Positions 32,825-41,415 of a stretch of 64,000 nucleotides of DNA are shown piece after piece. Under the pieces are notes generated by a model, which worked only from the letters and a program-made list of their open reading frames with translations, was not told the DNA's origin and did not search any database. Both the position numbers and the translations under genes were made by a program. The DNA is from CAVYHX01 sp963768415 (GTDB taxonomy: Bacteria > Pseudomonadota > Gammaproteobacteria > UBA9214), in assembly GCA_963768415.1 (NCBI GenBank), contig CAVYHX010000016.1, positions 62,001 through 126,000 on the forward strand, given 5' to 3'. Position 1 is the stretch's first letter. Each line of letters starts with the position of its first letter.

Positions 32825-33331
32825 ATGTCTAGAGCAGACGCGCAGGCACAGGGTGATGGTCTTCTGGAGAAGCTGGTCACCGTCAATCGTGTCGCCAAAG
32901 TCGTTAAAGGTGGCCGCCAGTTCGGTTTCACAGCACTGACGGTTGTCGGTGATGGTGAAGGGCGGGTCGGTTTCGGGTATGGCAAGGCCCGCGAAGTGCC
33001 TGTCGCCATTCAAAAGGCCATGGAATCCGCGCGCAAGAACATGAAGACGGTCAATCTCAAGGGTGGCACGTTGCAATATCCGATCACTGCCCGTCATGGC
33101 GCTGCGAAGGTTTACATGCAGCCGGCTTCGGAAGGTACCGGAATTATTGCCGGAGGTGCCATGCGTGCGGTTTTCGAAGTGGTTGGTGTACATGATGTGC
33201 TTGCCAAGTGCATCGGTTCAAACAACCCGATCAACGTACTGCGTGCGACCATGAAAGGTCTCGAGGACATGCGCTCACCGGAGGAAGTGGCGAGCAAGCG
33301 TGGCAAGTCAATCGCGGAAATAATGGAATAA
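32825..33331 (+). CDS. rpsE: 30S ribosomal protein S5
   Basis: A 168-residue fidelity protein at the mRNA entry. The double-stranded RNA-binding domain reads LVTVNRVAKVVKGGRQFGFT; GVHDVLAKCIGSNNPINVLR and the end SKRGKSIAEIME are typical. Complete. Confidence 0.98.
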   Translation: MSRADAQAQGDGLLEKLVTVNRVAKVVKGGRQFGFTALTVVGDGEGRVGFGYGKAREVPVAIQKAMESARKNMKTVNLKGGTLQYPITARHGAAKVYMQPASEGTGIIAGGAMRAVFEVVGVHDVLAKCIGSNNPINVLRATMKGLEDMRSPEEVASKRGKSIAEIME

Positions 33332-33334
33332 GTC

Positions 33335-33520
33335 ATGGCTGATTCAAACAAGATCAGGGTAACCCAGACCAAGAGTTCCCATGGGCGGCTGCAAAGCCAC
33401 AAAGACACCATGCGCGGCCTGGGTCTGCGCCGGATTCGTCATACCGTGGAGCTGAATGACACGCCTGAAGTGCGTGGCATGATCAACAAGGTCTCCTACA
33501 TGCTCAGGATCGAGGATTAG
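33335..33520 (+). CDS. rpmD: 50S ribosomal protein L30
   Basis: A 61-residue protein. KIRVTQTKSSHGRLQSHKDT and LRRIRHTVELNDTPEVRGMI match the family. Three bases after rpsE, three before rplO. Confidence 0.96.
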   Translation: MADSNKIRVTQTKSSHGRLQSHKDTMRGLGLRRIRHTVELNDTPEVRGMINKVSYMLRIED

Positions 33521-33523
33521 ACA

Positions 33524-33958
33524 ATGCGTCTCAATACATTAAAACCGGCAGCCGGAAGTAAAAAGGTTGGCAAGCGTGCTGGCCGGGGTATTGGTTCCGG
33601 CCTCGGCAAGACCGGTGGCCGGGGACACAAGGGTCAGAAATCACGCGCCGGCGGATTCCACAAGGTGGGTTTTGAAGGCGGCCAGATGCCGCTGCAGCGG
33701 CGTCTGCCGAAGGTTGGTTTCAGCTCGCGCAAGTCCCGCCATATAGATGAACTGCGTCTGCATGAACTGGCGCTGGTCAATGCCGATGTAATCGACCTGG
33801 ATGCCCTGAAGCAGGCCAATCTGGTTTCCCGCCAGATCCTGCGCGTCAAGGTGATTGCATCCGGCTCGATTGACAAGGCCGTCACTCTGAAAGGTATTCA
33901 GGTGACCCGGGGTGCGCGCGCTGCAATTGAAGCCGCCGGAGGCAGGATCGAGGACTAA
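33524..33958 (+). CDS. rplO: 50S ribosomal protein L15
   Basis: A 144-residue late-assembly protein. The glycine-rich N-terminal arm GRGIGSGLGKTGGRGHKGQK and GFEGGQMPLQRRLPKVGF are diagnostic. Its stop abuts the secY start without a spare base. Confidence 0.98.
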   Translation: MRLNTLKPAAGSKKVGKRAGRGIGSGLGKTGGRGHKGQKSRAGGFHKVGFEGGQMPLQRRLPKVGFSSRKSRHIDELRLHELALVNADVIDLDALKQANLVSRQILRVKVIASGSIDKAVTLKGIQVTRGARAAIEAAGGRIED

Positions 33959-35314
33959 ATGGCTATCGGTTCAACTATTTCGGGTGCTGCCTCTGATATC
34001 GGGCAGATGAAAGAGCTGCGCCAGCGGCTCTTTTTCGTCATTGGTGCCATCATCGTTTTCCGGATTGGCACGTTTATTCCGCTACCCGGTATCGATCCCC
34101 AGGTGCTCGCCGCACTCGTTGAGCAGCAGCGCGGAACCATCCTGGAAATGTTCAATATGTTTTCCGGCGGCGCGCTTGAACGACTGTCCATTTTCGCGCT
34201 CGGCATCATGCCCTATATCTCCGCCTCGATTATCATGAACCTGTTGTCGGTGACGGTCCCGTCACTGGAACAGCTCAAGAAGGAAGGCGGTGAAGCAGGG
34301 CGTCACAAGATAACGCAATATACCCGCTACGGTACGGTTGCCCTGGCAACCATGCAGGCATTCGGAATTTCTACTGCCCTGCAGGGTCAGCAGATGGCCG
34401 GCAGCAACCTGGTATTGAACCCGGGGCCCGGATTCGTAATGACGGCGATCGTTACGCTGGTCACGGGCACAATATTCCTGATGTGGCTGGGCGAGCAGGT
34501 AACGGAACGGGGCGTCGGTAACGGCATCTCGATTATTATCTTTTCAGGTATCGTCGCCGGCCTGCCGTCGGCAATCGGCGGCACTCTGGAGCTGGCACGT
34601 ACCGGTGAGATGAATCCGCTCACCATACTGATTCTGTTCGCATTGATACTGGCGGTGACGGCTTTCGTGGTCTTCGTGGAGCGTGGTCAGCGGCGCATAA
34701 CGGTAAATTATGCCAAACGGCAGCAAGGCCGCAAGGTGTACGCGGCCCAGAGTACGCACTTGCCACTGAAGGTCAATATGGCCGGTGTTATACCGCCTAT
34801 TTTTGCATCCAGTATTATTCTTTTCCCGGCAACCATGGGGAGCTGGGTGGGCAGTAATGAGGGGATGGGCTGGTTAAGGGATATCTCGGCAACGCTGTCG
34901 CCGGGCCAGCCGTTGTATGTCGTGTTCTATGCCCTGGCGATCGTGTTCTTCTGCTTTTTCTACACGGCACTGGTCTTCAATGCCAAGGATACTGCGGATA
35001 ATCTGAAAAAGTCAGGCGCATTTATCCCGGGTATACGGCCGGGCGAACAAACGATGAAATATATCGACGGGGTCATGACGCGGTTGACAACCGGAGGTGC
35101 GATATACATCACCCTGGTTTGTCTGATGCCGGAGTTCCTGATTCTTTACTGGAACGTACCGTTTTATTTTGGCGGGACGTCCTTGCTGATTATCGTGGTC
35201 GTGACCATGGATTTTATGGCCCAGGTGCAGAATCACCTGGTGTCGCATCAGTACAGTGGCCTGATGAAGAAGGCCAATCTGCAGGGTCACGGGCGGACCG
35301 GCCTGCTGCGGTGA
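33959..35314 (+). CDS. secY: preprotein translocase subunit SecY
   Basis: A 451-residue inner-membrane protein that forms the protein-conducting channel with SecE (8306). Ten transmembrane segments can be followed, the first at about residues 22-42 (LFFVIGAIIVFRIGTFIPLP), the plug region, LGIMPYISASIIMNLL, the cytoplasmic loop FVERGQRRITVNYAKRQQ that binds ribosomes and SecA, and the end GLMKKANLQGHGRTGLLR. Translation is coupled to rplO. Confidence 0.98.
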   Translation: MAIGSTISGAASDIGQMKELRQRLFFVIGAIIVFRIGTFIPLPGIDPQVLAALVEQQRGTILEMFNMFSGGALERLSIFALGIMPYISASIIMNLLSVTVPSLEQLKKEGGEAGRHKITQYTRYGTVALATMQAFGISTALQGQQMAGSNLVLNPGPGFVMTAIVTLVTGTIFLMWLGEQVTERGVGNGISIIIFSGIVAGLPSAIGGTLELARTGEMNPLTILILFALILAVTAFVVFVERGQRRITVNYAKRQQGRKVYAAQSTHLPLKVNMAGVIPPIFASSIILFPATMGSWVGSNEGMGWLRDISATLSPGQPLYVVFYALAIVFFCFFYTALVFNAKDTADNLKKSGAFIPGIRPGEQTMKYIDGVMTRLTTGGAIYITLVCLMPEFLILYWNVPFYFGGTSLLIIVVVTMDFMAQVQNHLVSHQYSGLMKKANLQGHGRTGLLR

Positions 35315-35350
35315 CCCGGCCGGCACATGGATTAACAAGAGGTAAATGCA

Positions 35351-35464
35351 ATGAAAGTGCGTGCATCAGTCAAGCGTATTTGTCGCAACTGCAAGGTCGT
35401 ACGGCGCAAGGGTGTGGTGCGGGTCATCTGCAAGGATGGTCGCCACAAGCAGCGCCAGGGCTGA
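35351..35464 (+). CDS. rpmJ: 50S ribosomal protein L36 (zinc form)
   Basis: A 37-residue protein beginning MKVRASVKRICRNCKVVRRK. Zinc ligands are Cys11, Cys14, Cys27 and His32, so this is the C-plus type. It sits in the usual place between secY and rpsM, behind AGAGG. Confidence 0.96.
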   Translation: MKVRASVKRICRNCKVVRRKGVVRVICKDGRHKQRQG

Positions 35465-35556
35465 GTATTTGCGGCTATTGTGCAAGACATTGAAAATAAG
35501 ATATTTATTGACACATCGCGCCGGGCCTGGGTGAGCGCGCAGGCTGTGCTTTGTGT

Positions 35557-35585
35557 TTGATTTATTACCCATCAACGGCTATGCT
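35557..35585 (+). promoter_or_regulatory. probable promoter of the alpha operon (rpsM)
   Basis: TTGATT at 35557-35562, 17 bases, TATGCT at 35580-35585; both hexamers match the consensus at 4 of 6. The start would be near 35592 and the leader about 45 bases, in the position where S4 represses the alpha operon in E. coli. A second TTGACA at 35507 has no good -10 partner. Confidence 0.45.
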
Positions 35586-35636
35586 AGCGTGCTTTTCGCA
35601 TCGCGCTTCGATGGGATAGCGCTGGAGATTATCTAG

Positions 35637-35993
35637 ATGGCTCGTATTGCCGGTATTAACATAGCACCGCACAAGCATGCGGAAATCGCCCTGAAGGGAA
35701 TATATGGTATCGGGCGCAGCACGGCACGCAAGATTTGCGCGGCCAGCGGCATCAGCGGTGATACGAAAATAAAGGACCTCACCGAGGCCGAGATCGAAGT
35801 GGTGCGCAACCAGGTTGCCAAATACACCATTGAAGGTGACTTGCGCCGTACGCTTTCAATGAATATCAAGCGGCTGATGGACCTGGGCTGCTATCGCGGT
35901 ATCCGGCATCGCCGCGGTTTGCCGCTGCGCGGCCAGCGTACCAAGACGAACGCACGGACACGCAAGGGGCCACGGCGCCCGATTCGCAAATAA
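35637..35993 (+). CDS. rpsM: 30S ribosomal protein S13
   Basis: A 118-residue head protein that contacts the P-site tRNA and bridges to the 50S. Starts MARIAGINIAPHKHAEIALK; the end has GLPLRGQRTKTNARTRKGPR. The first gene of the alpha block. Confidence 0.98.
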   Translation: MARIAGINIAPHKHAEIALKGIYGIGRSTARKICAASGISGDTKIKDLTEAEIEVVRNQVAKYTIEGDLRRTLSMNIKRLMDLGCYRGIRHRRGLPLRGQRTKTNARTRKGPRRPIRK

Positions 35994-36037
35994 CCGTTTT
36001 TTTATTTATCAACTGATCCTGTATCTGGAAGACATGC

Positions 36038-36427
36038 ATGGCCAAAGCTGCAACTAAAGTACGCAAGAAAATCAAGCGGGACGTTTCCGACGGAATCGCT
36101 CATGTTCATGCGTCATTCAACAATACCATCATCACAATCACCGACCGTCAGGGTAATGCCCTCGGGTGGGCCACATCGGGTGGTTCCGGCTTTCGCGGTT
36201 CACGCAAGAGTACCCCTTTCGCGGCACAGGTTGCGGCGGAACGCGTTGGTCAAATGGTGAAGGAATACGGACTGAAGAACCTCGAGGTTGAGGTCAAGGG
36301 TCCGGGTCCGGGTCGCGAGTCTGCTGTGCGCGCCCTGAACAATGTCGGTTTTCAGATCACAAATATTACAGACGTGACGCCGATACCGCATAACGGTTGC
36401 CGGCCGCCCAAAAAGCGCCGCGTCTAG
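36038..36427 (+). CDS. rpsK: 30S ribosomal protein S11
   Basis: A 129-residue platform protein near the mRNA exit. VHASFNNTIITITDRQGNAL, SGGSGFRGSRKSTPFAAQVA and the end PHNGCRPPKKRRV are diagnostic. Confidence 0.98.
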   Translation: MAKAATKVRKKIKRDVSDGIAHVHASFNNTIITITDRQGNALGWATSGGSGFRGSRKSTPFAAQVAAERVGQMVKEYGLKNLEVEVKGPGPGRESAVRALNNVGFQITNITDVTPIPHNGCRPPKKRRV

Positions 36428-36442
36428 GAAAGGAAACAACAG

Positions 36443-37069
36443 ATGGCCAAGTATATAGGTTCCAAATGCCGCCAGTGTCGTCGTGAAGGCGGCAAGCTCT
36501 ATCTCAAGGGTGAGAAATGCTACACGGCGAAGTGCGCGATTGAAAATCGCCCCTTTCCTCCCGGTCAGCATGGTCAGCGTCGTACCCGGTTATCAGACTA
36601 TGCCACCCAGTTGCGCGAAAAGCAGAAACTGCGCCGCATATATGGAGTTCTGGAAAACCAGTTCCGCAATTATTACAAGGCAGCCGCGAGCAGCAAGGGC
36701 GCAACCGGTGAAATCCTGTTGCAGATCCTCGAAGGCCGGCTGGACAATGTCGTTTACCGCATGGGCTTTGCGTCCTCGCGCAGCGAAGCACGTCAGCTGG
36801 TTCGCCACAACGGCATCAGTGTCAATGGCACACGGGTCAACATACCCTCCTACCAGGTGGCGCCGAGCGATGTTGTTGCTATTAATGAAAAGGCACGCAA
36901 ACAGATTCGCATACAGTCTGCCATTGATCTCGCCCAGCAACGCGGGATCGCGGACTGGATCGATGTAGATGTTAAAAAAATGGAAGGTGTCTACAAGTCA
37001 AGACCGGAACGTGGTGAACTGCCGGCAGATATCAATGAACATCTGATTGTCGAATTGTATTCTAAGTAA
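36443..37069 (+). CDS. rpsD: 30S ribosomal protein S4 (zinc form)
   Basis: A 208-residue 16S rRNA primary binder, and in E. coli the repressor of the alpha operon. The N-terminus has Cys9, Cys12, Cys26 and Cys31, a complete zinc site (C-plus form), unlike the E. coli protein. The S4 domain reads LEGRLDNVVYRMGFASSRSE and RQLVRHNGISVNGTRVNIPS. Confidence 0.98.
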   Translation: MAKYIGSKCRQCRREGGKLYLKGEKCYTAKCAIENRPFPPGQHGQRRTRLSDYATQLREKQKLRRIYGVLENQFRNYYKAAASSKGATGEILLQILEGRLDNVVYRMGFASSRSEARQLVRHNGISVNGTRVNIPSYQVAPSDVVAINEKARKQIRIQSAIDLAQQRGIADWIDVDVKKMEGVYKSRPERGELPADINEHLIVELYSK

Positions 37070-37086
37070 TACCTGAGAGGTTTTTC

Positions 37087-38088
37087 ATGCCTGGAAAAGT
37101 CACCGAATTTCTGAAGCCGCGTATCGTCGACGTTCAGACTGTTATCGAAATGCATGCCAGGGTAACACTGGAACCGCTGGAGCGGGGTTTCGGGCATACT
37201 TTGGGTAACGCACTACGCCGTATCCTGCTTTCATCCATGCCGGGCAGCGCCATCACCGAGGCAGAAATCGAGGGTGTGTTGCACGAGTACTCCACTCTCG
37301 AGGGGGTGCAGGAAGATGTGATCGATATCCTGCTGAACCTGAAGCAGGTGTCATTGCGCATGCATAACCGCGATGAAGCGACCCTGACATTGCAGAAAAA
37401 AGGTCCCGGTCCCGTGACGGCCGGTGATATCACGCTGGATCACGATATCGAGGTTATCAACCCTGAATTTGTCATCGCCAACCTGACCAAGGCCGGTGAG
37501 TTGTCCATGCGACTCAAGGTCAAGAAAGGTCGTGGTTATCAGCCGGCGACGCAGCGCATGACTGATGAGCTCGAGGGACAGGCGATCGGCAGCCTGAAAC
37601 TGGATGCGTCATTCAGTCCGGTAAACCGGGTTTCCTACAATGTTGACCGCGCGCGTGTCGAGCAGCGGACAGACCTGGACAAGCTGATCATCGATATCGA
37701 AACCAATGGCAGTATCGATCCGGAGGAGGCCATCCGGTATGCAGCCACGATCCTGCAGGATCAGCTGTCTGCATTTGTCGATCTGCAGGCCAGTACCGAA
37801 GAGCTGCCCACGACGGCTGTGGCCGATATCGACCCGGTATTGCTGCGTTCGGTTGATGACCTCGAATTGACGGTTCGTTCAGCCAATTGCCTCAAGGCAG
37901 AGAACATATTTTTTATCGGCGATCTTATCCAGCGCACCGAAGTGGAGTTGCTCAAAACTCCGAACCTGGGCAAGAAGTCGCTTACCGAAATCAAGGACGT
38001 GCTCGCGACCAAAGGCCTGTCGCTTGGCATGCGTCTGGAGAACTGGCCTCCGGCCAGCCTGAAAGACTCCGAAGCAGTCGGAGCCTAG
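37087..38088 (+). CDS. rpoA: DNA-directed RNA polymerase subunit alpha
   Basis: A 333-residue subunit that dimerises to start polymerase assembly. The N-terminal domain has LEPLERGFGHTLGNALRRIL; the C-terminal domain, about residues 250-325, contains VRSANCLKAENIFFIGDLIQ, including the arginine used for UP-element contact, and GKKSLTEIKDVLATKGLSLG. Complete. Confidence 0.98.
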   Translation: MPGKVTEFLKPRIVDVQTVIEMHARVTLEPLERGFGHTLGNALRRILLSSMPGSAITEAEIEGVLHEYSTLEGVQEDVIDILLNLKQVSLRMHNRDEATLTLQKKGPGPVTAGDITLDHDIEVINPEFVIANLTKAGELSMRLKVKKGRGYQPATQRMTDELEGQAIGSLKLDASFSPVNRVSYNVDRARVEQRTDLDKLIIDIETNGSIDPEEAIRYAATILQDQLSAFVDLQASTEELPTTAVADIDPVLLRSVDDLELTVRSANCLKAENIFFIGDLIQRTEVELLKTPNLGKKSLTEIKDVLATKGLSLGMRLENWPPASLKDSEAVGA

Positions 38089-38109
38089 GCAAGTTACAGG
38101 AACAGGATA

Positions 38110-38490
38110 ATGCGCCATCGTAAATCAGGACGGCAGTTAAACCGTAACAGCACGCACCGCAAGGCCATGTTTCAGAACATGGCTGTATCGCTGTTGCAGC
38201 ATGAAGTCATCAAGACCACTTTGCCGAAGGCCAAGGAGTTGCGGCGTGTGGCCGAGCCCCTGATCACCATGGCCAAGAACGACACCGTGCACAAGCGCCG
38301 GGTCGCCTTCAGTCGCCTGCGTGACCGCGCTGTCGTAACCAAACTGTTCAACGAACTCGGTCCCCGTTACCGGGAACGGCCGGGTGGCTACCTGCGCATA
38401 CTCAAGACCGGTTTCCGTACCGGTGACAATGCCCCGATGGCATATGTTGAGCTGGTTGACCGCCCCGAACCGGAAGGTGAGAGTACCTGA
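38110..38490 (+). CDS. rplQ: 50S ribosomal protein L17
   Basis: A 126-residue protein at the tunnel exit. Starts MRHRKSGRQLNRNSTHRKAM, ends after GDNAPMAYVELVDRPE. The last gene of the super-cluster. Confidence 0.98.
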   Translation: MRHRKSGRQLNRNSTHRKAMFQNMAVSLLQHEVIKTTLPKAKELRRVAEPLITMAKNDTVHKRRVAFSRLRDRAVVTKLFNELGPRYRERPGGYLRILKTGFRTGDNAPMAYVELVDRPEPEGEST

Positions 38491-38534
38491 ACCGGGTGCA
38501 CAAGCTGACTGCTCGAAACGCGTGAGCTAATAAA

Positions 38535-38559
38535 AACCGGGCATTGCCCGGTTTTTTTT
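38535..38559 (+). terminator. intrinsic terminator of the alpha operon
   Basis: AACCGGGC at 38535-38542 pairs with GCCCGGTT at 38546-38553 across an ATT loop, and eight thymines follow. It closes the ribosomal cluster 45 bases after rplQ. Confidence 0.92.
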
Positions 38560-38585
38560 GGCGCGCAGGTTGGGGTGGAGGTCTC

Positions 38586-38980
38586 ATGCGGCGCAATACG
38601 CTGCGCTATTGCGCCCTACGAGAGTGGGCGGGTTATTCATATGACTGGGCTGGGTCATGCGGCGCACTACGCTGCGCTATTGCGCCCTGCGAGAGTGGGC
38701 GGGATATTCATATGATTGGGCTGGGTCATGCGGCGCACTACGCTGCGCTATTGCGCCCTGCGGGAGTGGGCGGGTTATTCATATGATTGGGCTGGGTCAT
38801 GCGGCGCAATACGCTGCGCTATTGCGCCCTGCGAGAGTGGGCGGGTTATTCATATGGCTGGGCTGGGTCATGCGGCGCAATACGCTGCGCTATTGCGCCC
38901 TGCGAGAGTGGGCGGGTTATTCATATGATTGGGTTGGGCATGCGGCGCAATACGCTGCGCTATTGCGCCCTACGGGTTGG
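38586..38980. repeat. 71-bp tandem repeat array with REP core (family B)
   Basis: Six copies begin at 38586, 38657, 38728, 38799, 38870 and 38940, so the period is 71 bases (the last step 70); the sixth copy is partial. Each contains the palindrome GCGCAATACG-CTGCGCTATTGCGC and a spacer with a CATATG site. The same palindrome, inverted, is the core of the 58.1-58.5 kb array and of a single copy at 60035. Open frames through the array are by-products. Confidence 0.9.
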
Positions 38981-39430
38981 GTAGGTTGGGGTTTATTTCA
39001 TTGGTCCCACCAAATCGGAAGGACAAATTACCGTTGTAGGGCCGAATTCATTCGGCCAGCAAACTTGCCATCAGAAGGCATGTTTCTCGCCTGAATTGAT
39101 TAAGTTACCCACGCAATCAGGGGAAGAGCCATTTCATTCATGGTATTGACCGTCCGCCCGGCGAAGGGAGCGGTTGCTACAATTGTTTACATTTGTGCTG
39201 CTGGAGAATTAATGAACCGTTTGCAGCAGGGTGGTTAGCTGTAAATGCGCAGCAGGGTTGCTTGTTGTGTGCAGTCCGGGGCGTTGCCCGGGCATGATTC
39301 CGGGCGAAATGCCTGTGGATACACCTGATTTCCGGCTCTATTCCCCTGTAAAGCTGGCGGGTTATGTTTCCTATATATATGCCATGCGTATTAACATGGC
39401 AGCAGGTATATCTGGAACGTGGATTATGCG
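38981..39430. other. intergenic region before the vWA/PEGA module
   Basis: These 450 bases carry no convincing gene. They hold a family C palindrome at 39036-39060 (GGCCGAATTCATTCGGCC) and a 24-base motif at 39108-39131 that recurs at 49687. A TTGACC (39144) and a TACAAT near 39177 are too far apart for a normal promoter. The promoter of the module should lie here but I cannot place it. Confidence 0.5.
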
Positions 39431-40195
39431 ATGAAGCACGGCAAGTTATTGCTAACGGCAGGATTGCTGCTGGTGGCCTGCGGGGCGGCGGCCGACTACG
39501 CGCAATTGCTCGCCCGCTTGCGCATCGATCGCGCAGCCATGCTGGCGGCCGAGCAGGATTTTCATGACCGGCGGCAGCGCGGCAGTCTCAGTGGTGCGGA
39601 AGCCGCTGACTATGCCGCCTATGTGGCGCGTCTGCACCGCCGAGTAGCCGAGGACTGTGTCGCGCTGGCCGGTGCCGGATTGCCCCTGCCGTCTGATATG
39701 GGTTGTCCGTCGCTGCCGCCACGCCTGCTTGCTCCCGCGGCGATCGACCAGGCAGGGGAGCAAACTCTGGCTGAACAGATTGCGGGCCTGGATGCGGAAC
39801 TGTTTGCCGGACTCGGTGAGTTTGATGAAATGCTGCTGCGCGAACAGGAACGCGTCAGGGCCGCAGCACCCATGACGAATGCCGCAGGGGGTGCCGGTGG
39901 CGGCGCGGGTGCGGCTGATGGTACAGAAGGTGCTGAAGGTGCTGAAGGTGCAGAAGGTGAATCCGGGGCGGAGGCGGAAGATGGCAGTGACGGCAGTACC
40001 AGCCGCGGTGACGGGGCGGGTCCCGGAGCACAGCGTCAGGCTGGCAGGCAGGGGACACCGGCGGATATTCCGGATGGCAGTGATGATGACGTGGTGGCGC
40101 GGCAGCTGCGCGAGGCCGCCGAGAAGGAGACTGACCCCGAGCTGAAGAAGAAGCTCTGGGAGGAATACCGCAAGTACAAGCAGGGCACACGCTGA
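39431..40195 (+). CDS. predicted lipoprotein, first gene of the vWA/PEGA module
   Basis: A 254-residue protein of unknown family. The signal peptide ends in LLVAC, so Cys17 should be lipidated. The mature part begins with a helical region (ADYAQLLARLRIDRAAMLAA), followed near residues 145-190 by a Gly/Ala/Glu low-complexity linker with four near-identical EGA units, and a charged C-terminal helix (EKETDPELKKKLWEEYRKYK). I start at the ATG at 39431, which puts the signal peptide first; a GTG four codons upstream is possible. The next gene starts inside its stop codon, so the two are translationally coupled. Confidence 0.65.
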   Translation: MKHGKLLLTAGLLLVACGAAADYAQLLARLRIDRAAMLAAEQDFHDRRQRGSLSGAEAADYAAYVARLHRRVAEDCVALAGAGLPLPSDMGCPSLPPRLLAPAAIDQAGEQTLAEQIAGLDAELFAGLGEFDEMLLREQERVRAAAPMTNAAGGAGGGAGAADGTEGAEGAEGAEGESGAEAEDGSDGSTSRGDGAGPGAQRQAGRQGTPADIPDGSDDDVVARQLREAAEKETDPELKKKLWEEYRKYKQGTR

Positions 40196-41400
40196 TGAAT
40201 ACCATGGCCGGGAGATTTCACAACCGCCTGCTGTTATTGCTGCTGCTCGCGCTGCTGCATGGCTGCAGCACGCTGGGGCCGGCACGCACAGTCGACGGCG
40301 TGGTGCCCCTGAACAAGGCCGTCACCGAGCTGCCCGAAGATCAACTGCTGGATGTCTGGGTGGAGCTGTTCGATCCGGGCGCACTTCCGGAAGACAAGGA
40401 CAAGGCCCTGGGACTGTCCATGGACATCCGCGCGGCCGAGGCCCGATACCTGCCCGAACAGCTGCGCACTACCATGGAAGGCACCGGTTACTGGGGTGCC
40501 GTACGACTGGTGCCGCGGGACACCGCGGGCAGCGAACTGCGGGTGCTTGGCACCATCCTGGAGTCCGATGGCGAGCGCCTGGTGCTGGAGATAAGCGCTC
40601 TGGATGCGACCGGACACCTGTGGTTCAAGCGCACCTACCGGGAAGAGATCGAGTATGAGCAGTACACGCGCTCTGGCCAGGACGGCAGCGAGGTGTTCCA
40701 GTCACTCTATAACACCATTGCCAACGACCTCGCCGAGTACCGCGCGCAGCTGGATACCGCAGCGATCACCGCCATCCGCCGTGTTGCCGACCTGCGCTTT
40801 GCTCAGGACCTGGCACCGGACAGCTTCGGCGGCTACCTGGAAGCGGACGAGGACAGGTTCGAGGTCGTGCGCCTCCCTGCTGCAGATGATCCGATGTACC
40901 GGCGGGTGCTGGCGATCCGCGACCGTGACTTTCTGCTGATCGATACCCTGAACGGTCAGTTCGATAATTTCACCCGGCAAATGCAGCAGCCATATACGGA
41001 ATGGCGCAAGGCGCGCAGCACAGAGGCCGCCGCCCTGCGTGAGCTGGAACACGATGCGCTGAAACGCAAACTGCTGGGTGTGGCGGCCATTATCGGTGCC
41101 ATCGCCATCGAAGCCTCTAATAACGGCAACAGTGCCGGGTCCAGCGTGCTGCGCGATACCCTGGTGCTGGGTGGCGCGTATGCCATCAAGACCGGTTTCG
41201 ACAAGTCATCGGAAACCGGAATTCACCGCGATGCGATTATCGAGCTGGACGAATCTTTCTCTGCCGAGGCCGGGCCGATGGTGGTCGAGGTGGAGGGCGA
41301 GACCCACGAGCTCACCGGTTCAGCCGAAGCGCAATACGCCCAGTGGCGTGCACTGCTGAAACGCATCTATGCCTCCGAGACCGGCCTGGCCGGTTTCTGA
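40195..41400 (+). CDS. predicted lipoprotein of the vWA/PEGA module
   Basis: A 401-residue lipoprotein of no family I recognise. The leader RLLLLLLLALLHGC places the lipid on Cys24. The mature region starts with about 190 residues of mixed alpha/beta character (ELPEDQLLDVWVELFDPGAL, TGHLWFKRTYREEIEYEQYT), then a long helical part ending near residue 300 in a short hydrophobic stretch (LLGVAAIIGAIAIEA), and a beta-rich tail (AGPMVVEVEGETHELTGSAE). The ATG overlaps the previous stop (TGATG). The next gene starts 15 bases later. An envelope role is inferred from the lipid signal and from the TolQ/TolR-like genes downstream. Confidence 0.65.
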   Translation: MNTMAGRFHNRLLLLLLLALLHGCSTLGPARTVDGVVPLNKAVTELPEDQLLDVWVELFDPGALPEDKDKALGLSMDIRAAEARYLPEQLRTTMEGTGYWGAVRLVPRDTAGSELRVLGTILESDGERLVLEISALDATGHLWFKRTYREEIEYEQYTRSGQDGSEVFQSLYNTIANDLAEYRAQLDTAAITAIRRVADLRFAQDLAPDSFGGYLEADEDRFEVVRLPAADDPMYRRVLAIRDRDFLLIDTLNGQFDNFTRQMQQPYTEWRKARSTEAAALRELEHDALKRKLLGVAAIIGAIAIEASNNGNSAGSSVLRDTLVLGGAYAIKTGFDKSSETGIHRDAIIELDESFSAEAGPMVVEVEGETHELTGSAEAQYAQWRALLKRIYASETGLAGF

Positions 41401-41415
41401 CCGGGGACCGGCTCC

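Noticed and set aside
38586..38980. CRISPR array
   Set aside because: Regular spacing, but the spacers are near-identical from unit to unit and there are no cas genes. The same argument excludes the arrays at 45.3 and 58.1 kb.
38657..39094. Open frames with repeats of MRRTTLRYCALREWAGYSYDW type
   Set aside because: They are translations of the 71-base REP array in several frames at once.
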